The notes beneath the pieces are model-generated. The model worked only from the letters and a program-made list of their open reading frames with translations, was not told where the DNA came from and searched no databases. Made by a program: the position numbers and the translations under genes. Positions 17,006 through 23,199 of a stretch of DNA of 46,404 bases are shown here, one piece after another; the first letter of the stretch is position 1; each line of letters begins with the position of its first letter. Origin of the DNA: Streptomyces sp. A0958 (GTDB lineage: Bacteria > Actinomycetota > Actinomycetes > Streptomycetales > Streptomycetaceae); NCBI RefSeq assembly GCF_004795035.1, contig NZ_SSBK01000043.1:1-46404 (forward strand), read 5' to 3'.

Positions 17006-17311
17006 TCAGTAGGCCTCGGTGAACAGGCGCGAGGCTCTGAGGTCCGTGGCCCGGTAGTGGTCCTTGCCGGCCTCGATGATCCTGGCGACCTCTTCCAGCC
17101 GGCCCTTCATGTGGTCGGCCTTGTTCCGGTACTTGTGCTGGAGCGCCACGTATTCGGTGTGGGCCTGGCCGTCCCAGGTGTCGGTGACGACCTTCAGCGC
17201 GCCGTCCATCTCCTCCAGGTCCCGGCAGATGTTCCGTGACACCGCGCGGATGCGGTTCGCCACCTCCTGGACGCTCTCGTACCTGACCTTGGTGTGCGGG
17301 TCGTGCCCCAT
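17006..17311 (-). CDS. esxB: WXG100 family secreted protein, EsxB-like
   Basis: 101-residue helical hairpin protein of the WXG100 family, a substrate of the type VII system. The turn motif WDG is at 46-48 and the C-terminal secretion signal YxxxD is seen as YRATD at 86-90. Both helices have the heptad-like pattern of the family. The ATG at 17311 is preceded by GAGGAGGCC-type sequence. It is the last gene of the minus-strand eccB-mycP-esxA-esxB group. The symbol is by analogy: the member carrying YxxxD is usually the EsxB-type partner, and the naming in Streptomyces is not uniform. Confidence 0.9.
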   Translation of the reverse strand: MGHDPHTKVRYESVQEVANRIRAVSRNICRDLEEMDGALKVVTDTWDGQAHTEYVALQHKYRNKADHMKGRLEEVARIIEAGKDHYRATDLRASRLFTEAY

Positions 17312-17332
17312 CGGGGCCTCCTCTGATCGTGT

Positions 17333-17470
17333 CGGGGGGAACAGCGGCCGGTTCCCTATGTCCGGGGGAACGACGGCCGGTTGCCTTGCCCGGGGGAACG
17401 GCGGCCGGTTGCCTTGCCCGGAGGAACGGCGGCCGGTTGCCTTGCCCGGGGGAACGACGGCCGGTTCAGA
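17333..17470. repeat. 28-bp tandem repeat between the two WXG100 genes
   Basis: Units begin at 17333 (30 bp, divergent), 17363, 17391 and 17419 (28 bp each) and 17447 (partial), with nearly identical GGGGGAAC...CGGCCGGTT cores. The period of 28 is not a multiple of three, so the array is non-coding. The esxA-like stop codon (17466-17468) falls inside the last unit. Each unit contains CGGCCG and could form a weak hairpin in the transcript. Confidence 0.93.
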
Positions 17471-17816
17471 CGCCGTTCAGGGCGGAGGCGTTGCCCGTGG
17501 CGGCCGGCTCCCGCACCGCGCGGAAGGCCGCGCGGACCTCCTCGTCGTTGGCGTTGCTGAGGTTCTTGGTGCCGTCCACGGCGTGGATCAGTACGCCGAG
17601 CAGGCGGCGGATCTCGTCGTGGTCCTCGTTGACGACGAGCTGGGCGGAGGTGAAGCCGGAGGCGCCCGCACCGGTCCAGCCGGCTCCGACCGTCGCGAGG
17701 ATGTCCGCCAGTTCCCGGGACTGCCGGGACACCGCCTCGGCGGTGTGGACGATCTTGTTCCTGGCCTGGACGACCGGGTCGTCGGCAAGCGCGAATCCGC
17801 CCGCGGGGCTGGTCAT
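17466..17816 (-). CDS. esxA: WXG100-like secreted protein, EsxA-like
   Basis: 116-residue all-helical protein with WTG at residues 47-49 in the expected turn between two helices (GAGWTGAGASGF). It lacks an obvious YxxxD/E tail, so it is likely the partner of the WXG100 protein encoded 155 bp downstream. The start is ATG at 17816, preceded by AGAGAGGAC on the minus strand. The tail after about residue 100 (REPAATGNASALNGV) is low complexity. Known pairs form a heterodimer that EccC recognises; that this pair does so is inference from placement and motifs. Confidence 0.85.
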   Translation of the reverse strand: MTSPAGGFALADDPVVQARNKIVHTAEAVSRQSRELADILATVGAGWTGAGASGFTSAQLVVNEDHDEIRRLLGVLIHAVDGTKNLSNANDEEVRAAFRAVREPAATGNASALNGV

Positions 17817-17854
17817 ACGAGGGTCCTCTCTGTGGGCCGGTCAGGCGGATCAGG

Positions 17855-19129
17855 CTAGCCAGTCCGCCCTTCCGTTCCCGACCGCCCGGCCGTTCCGCCC
17901 GGGGTGCGCGGGCCGGTGCGGGCGGGGGCGTCAGGCACGTGTCCGCGGCGTCGGCGGAGGTCGCGGGCGACGGCCGCCGCGCCCGCCACCGCACCGGTCA
18001 TGAGGGCCGCGAGGGCTATGGCACAGACGGCACGGCGCCGGTCGCGCCGCTGCGGGGTCTCCGTCATGGTCAGGGGCGCGGGCTCGGGAGCCTCGACCCC
18101 CGTGGGCGGCGCGTCGGGGTGCGGGGCGTCCTGCGGGGCGTCGTCGCCGGACAGTGCGCGGACCGGGTCGACTACACCCCATCCGACGAAGTCGTCACGG
18201 CCGTTGACGGAGCGTTCCGCGGTCTGTTCGATACGGGCGATGATCTGCGCCGCCGTCCAGTGCGGGTACTTGGCGCGCATGAGCGCGGCCACCCCGCTGA
18301 CGTACGGGGCGGAGAAGCTGGTGCCGCTCCGCGTGCAGTGGCCGTGGCCGGGGACGGTGGAGACGATGTCGACGCCCGGGGCGGCGACATCGACGAAGTG
18401 CCCCGGCCGGGAGAAGGCGGCGCGTTCGTTGTTGCGGTCGGACGCGGCGACGGCGAGGACGCCGTCGAAGGCGGCGGGATAGGTGGGCGTACGGCTGCCT
18501 TCCGTGCCGTTGTTGCCGGCGGAGGCGACGACCACGATGTCCCTGCCGACGGCCTCGGCCACCGCCCTGCCCAGGGCCGAACCGGCGGTCTGCGGCCGGG
18601 CGGTCTCCTGCGAGATGTTGATGACCTGGGCGCCCTGCGCGACGGCGTGGATGATCGCGGCGGCCATCGACGCGTCCGTGCCGTTGTCGTGCGCGTCGTT
18701 CTGGCGGACCGGGATGACGGTCGCCTCGGGGGCGAGCCCCACGAAGCCGGTGCCGTCGTGGGGGCGGGCGGCGATGATGCCGGCGACCTCGGTGCCGTGG
18801 CCCACCGCGTCCACGGTGCCGTCGCTCCCGCCGCGCCCCAGCGTGTCCGCGCCCGCTGACGCGTCGACCGCGCCGGTGAGCTGCGGGTGGGTGTCGTCCA
18901 CCCCGGTGTCGATGACGGCGACACGGACGCCCTGGCCCCTGGTGTCGTGCCACAGCTCGTCCAGGAGCACGCGCTGCAACGACCAGGGGCGCCCCTCGAA
19001 CTGCCGCTTCGCCGGGAAGGCGCACGCACCGCCGTCCGGTCCGGTGTCCGCTCGCGCGGGCTGGGGCGCGGCAACGGCGGCCAGCGCGGCGAGGGCCGCC
19101 CCCAGCCGCATGCTCATCCGGTACGCCAT
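17855..19129 (-). CDS. mycP: Mycosin, subtilisin-like serine protease of the type VII system
   Basis: 424 residues. A Sec signal peptide of about 27 residues (cleavage after PARA) is followed by an S8 protease domain. The catalytic triad is Asp74 (AVIDTGVDD), His111 (GHGTEVAG) and Ser271 (GTSFSAP), with oxyanion Asn206 (SAGNNG). After a Pro-rich linker (330-360) comes one transmembrane helix (about 368-388) and an Arg-rich cytoplasmic tail. This is the complete mycosin plan, and the triad is intact, so it should be an active membrane-anchored protease on the outer face. The ATG at 19129 is followed by two further Met codons, so a start four or six residues later is possible. It lies 27 bp after eccB. 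Confidence 0.95.
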   Translation of the reverse strand: MAYRMSMRLGAALAALAAVAAPQPARADTGPDGGACAFPAKRQFEGRPWSLQRVLLDELWHDTRGQGVRVAVIDTGVDDTHPQLTGAVDASAGADTLGRGGSDGTVDAVGHGTEVAGIIAARPHDGTGFVGLAPEATVIPVRQNDAHDNGTDASMAAAIIHAVAQGAQVINISQETARPQTAGSALGRAVAEAVGRDIVVVASAGNNGTEGSRTPTYPAAFDGVLAVAASDRNNERAAFSRPGHFVDVAAPGVDIVSTVPGHGHCTRSGTSFSAPYVSGVAALMRAKYPHWTAAQIIARIEQTAERSVNGRDDFVGWGVVDPVRALSGDDAPQDAPHPDAPPTGVEAPEPAPLTMTETPQRRDRRRAVCAIALAALMTGAVAGAAAVARDLRRRRGHVPDAPARTGPRTPGGTAGRSGTEGRTG

Positions 19130-19156
19130 CGCTTCGCTTCCCGTTCTCCTCGGCCG

Positions 19157-20728
19157 TCAGGAACCCTGCGGGCGCCGGGCGCCGTTGGTGTCGAGCCGTG
19201 GTCCCCTCGGCAGGAACTCCGACCACGCGGCCGGCACGAGGGCGGGCGTCACCTTCCCGTAGCCGAGCCGGATCTGCGCCCGGTTCACTCGGGCCTGACC
19301 GCTTGGGCTGCCTGGGCCGCTGTACATACCGTTGGTCGGAATGTCTGCCGGGCCGGCGTCGGCGCCGATCGCGGAGTGCTCGGTGTCGCTGTCGCCGTTC
19401 CCCTGAACCGCGTACCGCAGTCCGGTGTCCGTCACCAGGAAGAGTGACCCGTCGGGCTTCGTCTGCCGCCCCCGCACCTGGGTGTAGAGCAGCCCGCTGC
19501 CGGGGGTGACGTACGTGCTCGTGCCGCCGTCTCCGAGGGACGCGGGGTACGTGGTGCCCGCCCAGGTGCTCAGCGTGGTGCGGCCCTTGGTATCCGCCGC
19601 GCGGAGCACGGCACAGACGGTGTTGCGGCGCACGGTGTCGACCCGGACGGTCCTGCGGGCGGGCCAGTGGGCGGCCTGGCCCGCGAAGGGCACGGCGTCG
19701 GGCACGAAGTCCTGCAGGCCGGCGGGGTACGCCCGGCCGGCCTGGTCGAGGGCGGCGGTCGCCGGGGAGTTGATCAGCAGCCAGGCGGTGAACTCCGAGA
19801 TGCGCTGGACCTTTCCGGCGAGCACGACGTAGTACGCGGTGCCCTCGCCGGTCCTGGTCCGCAGCACCGTGCCGATCCGGTTCTCGCGTGCGGACAGGTG
19901 TCCCTCGATGTGCGCGGGCGCGCCGACCTCGCCGGGGATCAGCGGGAAGGCGACCGGGGCGCCGTCGTGCAGGGTGGCGAGCCAGTCGCCGGTGACGGGC
20001 TGCGGCCGGGCGCTGCCGACCAGGGCGTCGGTGAGGTGGCCGAGGTCGGCGGGCCTCTCGTCGACGCGGTACTTGGTGCCCCGGGCGTCCACCAGGTACC
20101 GGGTGCCGTGCGGGTCACGGACGTAGAGCATCTCGCCGCGGGTGAGCCGGTTCGCGCCCTCGGTCAGCCCGTCGTCGCGGGCGGCGAGGACGAAGGCGGC
20201 CTTCTGCACACCGGCGCCCCTGCCACCCGGCCGTTCGCACACGGCCCACCGCTTCGGGGTGCCCGCGTCCTCCTTCCCGGGGAGCCGGTCGGGGGCGTAC
20301 GGGATGCCGAGGACCGGGCCGCGCGGGGGCCTGCCCGCGTCGAGGACGTCGTCGGCGACCTGGACGACGCCGTAGTCGTCCGGATTGAGCAGCAGCCGGG
20401 CGGACGCGAGGTTCAGGACGGGGTGCAGCCGGGTACGGCGATGCGCGCCGCTGCCCGTGGTGAGCACCACGTAGCGCGTGGTCGACGTCTTGCCGACGAT
20501 CACCTTGGTGCCGGGGCTGTCCCAGCCCTGCGGTGCGACCGGGCGGAACATGCCGTAGGCGCCGAACCCCGCGAGGAGCAGGGCCCCGGCGAGGAGGCCG
20601 GGCAGGACGGCGGCCAGCGGGCGCGGGGCACCCTCGTCGGAGCCGGTGGGAGAGGGCTGGAGGAAGGCCGCCACGACGCGCCTCTTCGCAAATGTGTACG
20701 CGTTGAGCTCGTCCCGTCGCGTCACCAT
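19157..20728 (-). CDS. eccB: Type VII secretion membrane protein EccB
   Basis: 523 residues. The N-terminus MVTRRDELNAYTFAKRRVV is the EccB hallmark, followed by one transmembrane helix (about 39-61) and a large extracytoplasmic domain. It contains just two cysteines, 164 and 372, in WAVCERPG and NTVCAVLR, which probably form a disulfide. EccB proteins build the outer part of the ESX pore. GGGGAGG precedes the ATG. It is first in the operon eccB-mycP-esxA-esxB and divergent from eccE; TACTAT at 20819-20824 is a possible shared promoter element in the 211-bp gap. Confidence 0.95.
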   Translation of the reverse strand: MVTRRDELNAYTFAKRRVVAAFLQPSPTGSDEGAPRPLAAVLPGLLAGALLLAGFGAYGMFRPVAPQGWDSPGTKVIVGKTSTTRYVVLTTGSGAHRRTRLHPVLNLASARLLLNPDDYGVVQVADDVLDAGRPPRGPVLGIPYAPDRLPGKEDAGTPKRWAVCERPGGRGAGVQKAAFVLAARDDGLTEGANRLTRGEMLYVRDPHGTRYLVDARGTKYRVDERPADLGHLTDALVGSARPQPVTGDWLATLHDGAPVAFPLIPGEVGAPAHIEGHLSARENRIGTVLRTRTGEGTAYYVVLAGKVQRISEFTAWLLINSPATAALDQAGRAYPAGLQDFVPDAVPFAGQAAHWPARRTVRVDTVRRNTVCAVLRAADTKGRTTLSTWAGTTYPASLGDGGTSTYVTPGSGLLYTQVRGRQTKPDGSLFLVTDTGLRYAVQGNGDSDTEHSAIGADAGPADIPTNGMYSGPGSPSGQARVNRAQIRLGYGKVTPALVPAAWSEFLPRGPRLDTNGARRPQGS

Positions 20729-20939
20729 GACCCGCCCCGCCTCCCCTGTCCGCCCGCACCGCGCCCCGGCGGACACCTGCCGCGCACGCCCCGGCGCGGG
20801 CTTCCCGCTGTCGGCCCTTACTATGCCCGTGGGGCTCAGGCGCAGCCCGGTGACCGGTACGCTGTGCCGTCCCGCCGGACACCCCGGCGGGACGGACGTG
20901 GCGCGGGCGCGGGCCCGTACGGACGGGGGACATGCCACG

Positions 20940-22164
20940 ATGACGGCCAGGGGTGGCGCACGACTGAACCGGCGCGCGGGGCCGGTCGGTTCTTTTCGAT
21001 TGCAACAGCTGGTGTTGTTCGAAATCGCTGCCTCGGTCCTGCTGTATGCCTGGGTCGCCGGGCCCGCGCTGCTGGCCCCTGCCGGTGCGGCGGCCGCGCT
21101 GCTGGTGCTGCTCGCCTCCGCACGCCGGCGCCGCCGTTCGCTCCCCGCGTGGCTGGGTACGGTCGTGGCTCTGCGCGCGAGGACCCGGCGGGCGGCGGCC
21201 CGGGACGCCGGGCCGGGCACGGACTCCGTGATCGCCCCGTTGACCGAGTGCGAACCCGCCTTGCGTACCTGTTCGTTCACCCACCGGAAGCGGCGGCCGG
21301 TCGGCATGGTCGGCGACGGTACGTATCTCACGGCGGTTCTCCGGGTCGATCCGCAGGACACGGCGTTACGGGCGGAGCGGACCGTACGGCCGTTGCCGCC
21401 GGGGCTCGTCCGGGACGCGATGGACGTCGACGGCATCCGGTTGGAGTCGGCGCAGATCGTGCAGCACACCCGGCCCGCCCCGGCGCCGCACCTGCCCGGT
21501 GATTCCGTCACCGCGCTCAACTACGCGCCCCTGCGGGCACGGACGGGCACACCAGCGGTCCGCCTCACCTGGATCGCGCTGAAGCGCGATCCCGCTCTGC
21601 CCGGAGGCCGTACGGGTACGCGGCGGCGGCCTCACGGGGGCGCAGAGGTGCCTGCTGCGCGTGGCCGAGCAGTTGGCCGGGCGGCTGAGCGGGGCGGGGT
21701 TCGACGCGACGGTGCTGACGGAACAGGAGCTCAGCTCTGCGCTCGCCACCTCGGCCTGCGCCGGCCCCTCACTCCCGGTCCGGGCCGACGGGTCGACGCC
21801 GCCCGGCCGCCGCACCGGCGAGACCTCGCGCACCTGGAGCTGCGACGGCCGGTGGCACACCGCGTACTGGGTGCGCCGCTGGCCGCGCCCCGGCGGCGGC
21901 GCGTCGATGCCCCGGCTCGTCGCGCTGCTCACCTCGGTCCCCGCACTGGCCACGACCTTCAGCCTCACGCTGGAGCGGGGTGACCGGCAGGAGGTCGCCG
22001 CCGCCGGCCACCTACGGATCAGCGCCGGAAGCGGCGAGGAGCTTCGCGCCGCGCGTCAGGAGTTGGAACGCGTCGCGCGCGGGGTGCGGGTCTCGCTGGT
22101 GCGGCTGGACCGCGAGCAGCTGCCCGGGGTGCTCGCCACGCTGCCGCTCGGCGGTGCCCGCTGA
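20940..22164 (+). pseudogene. eccE: Type VII secretion protein EccE, frameshifted
   Basis: The first part (20940 to about 21597) encodes two hydrophobic helices near residues 20-55 and an EccE-like soluble start ending LTWIALKRDPAL. The coherent continuation PEAVRVRGGGLTGAQRC and the rest of the domain, ending at the stop at 22162-22164, is in the next frame. That frame is closed by TGA at 21580-21582, so the switch must fall between about 21580 and 21600. Inserting two bases near 21597 (CTGC read as CTGTGC) restores one frame of 408 residues. Either the gene is inactivated, there is a sequencing error, or frameshifting occurs. EccE is the peripheral clamp of the ESX core. The ATG at 20940 has GGGGGA upstream. 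The stop overlaps the next start (TGATG). Confidence 0.87.
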
Positions 22165-22883
22165 TGCCGGGGCCCGGGCGGGGCCTGGGCCGGCTGGCCT
22201 TCGGGCCGGTCGGTCCGCGTCGGCGGCGCTACACCATCGGGCCCGAACAACTGGCCTCGCTGGCCCTGCCGGTCGGCGACGACGGTGTGGTGATCGGCGT
22301 GGACGACGAGGGCCGCCCCGCCGTGCTCGGCCTCAACCGCCCCTCCTCGTACGACGTCACGCTGATCGGCGGCCTGTGGACCGCGCAGGTCCTCGCGCTG
22401 CGGGCGGCGGCGACCGGGGCGCGGATCGTGGTGGAGACGGGGCGTTCGCCGGCCTGGACGGGTCTGGCGCGGGCCGCCGGAGGCAGCGGGTGCGTCGCGT
22501 TGCACGAGGTCGGCCGGGTGCCCCCGCAGGGCCCGTCGGCCGCCTCGCCGGTCGTCGTGGTGCGGGACTGCGGCATGCGGCCGCCGCGTGGGCGGGCCGT
22601 TTCCGGGCCCTGGCAGTCGGTGGTGACGCTGCTGCCGTACCTCGGTCCGGCGGCGCCCGGGCTGCTGGAGAAGGCCTCACTGGTCGGGGTCCAACGCGTG
22701 TCTCCCGACGAAGCGGCACAGGTCGGGCACCTCATGCGCCTCTCGGCCGACACGGTCCGGGCCCTGCCCGCCCTGCCGGACGGGGTCACCCTCTGGTGCA
22801 CGCGGCGCGAGAGCCGGTCGGTGACGACCCGGGCGACCGACGCCGAATCGGGGCTGCTGGGCGGCGCGCGCCGGATGGACTGA
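22164..22883 (+). CDS. Type VII locus protein of unknown function
   Basis: 239 residues with no transmembrane helix and no signal peptide. Short hydrophobic strands alternate with Ala/Gly-rich helices (VVIGVDDEGRPAVLGLNRP, then SYDVTLIGGLWTAQVLALRAAATGARIVVETG). This suggests a degenerate P-loop- or FHA-like alpha/beta fold, but no Walker motif is visible. Its ATG overlaps the eccE stop, so translation depends on ribosomes arriving from eccE; the eccE frameshift could therefore affect it. I recognise it only as a protein that accompanies Streptomyces T7SS loci. Confidence 0.82.
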   Translation: MPGPGRGLGRLAFGPVGPRRRRYTIGPEQLASLALPVGDDGVVIGVDDEGRPAVLGLNRPSSYDVTLIGGLWTAQVLALRAAATGARIVVETGRSPAWTGLARAAGGSGCVALHEVGRVPPQGPSAASPVVVVRDCGMRPPRGRAVSGPWQSVVTLLPYLGPAAPGLLEKASLVGVQRVSPDEAAQVGHLMRLSADTVRALPALPDGVTLWCTRRESRSVTTRATDAESGLLGGARRMD

Positions 22884-23199
22884 CGGCTCGACGGCCGGCG
22901 ATACGTGGACGGGATGGCCGAGTTTCCCGTTATAGATGTGCCCATTTGACCGCTTTGGCTTCCATTCCCCGTCGTACTGGGTCCACTTGTGTGCAGTACG
23001 TGACGTACGGGACGGCGTTCGCGGTGCCGTACGGCCTGCCGTGGCGGGCCCTGTGGCGATTAGGGTGGGTCCGGACGCGGCAGAGAACCTGTGGGCAGGC
23101 CATGTGCGTCCCAGGGGGAGAGCCGGGCGGTTCGCGTTACGGGAACGCCCCCACCCACCACGGCACAGAGGGTGCTCGACCACACCAGCAGGAGGCAAA
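22884..23199 (+). promoter_or_regulatory. Intergenic region upstream of the MinD-like ATPase gene
   Basis: 316 bases without a supported gene. The stretch around 22925-22980 is less GC-rich than its surroundings. TTGACC (22946-22951) resembles a -35 box but no -10 follows at proper spacing. TAGGGT at 23061-23066 resembles a Streptomyces -10 without a good -35. Several GTACGG/GTACGT words recur at 22997-23035. The region probably holds the promoter and leader of the gene starting at 23200. Confidence 0.4.

Noticed and set aside
17333..17470. CRISPR-like look of the 28-bp array
   Set aside because: Units abut directly with no unique spacers, and no cas genes are present.
21598..21983. Continuation of the first eccE frame to 21983 as a different C-terminus
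   Set aside because: The continuation is Arg/Gly/Ala-rich without family likeness, whereas the other frame gives a coherent EccE end.
22921..22980. TTGACC with nearby TACTGG as a sigma-70-type promoter
   Set aside because: The spacing is about 20 bp or more and the -10 match is poor, so it is mentioned only as part of the intergenic region.
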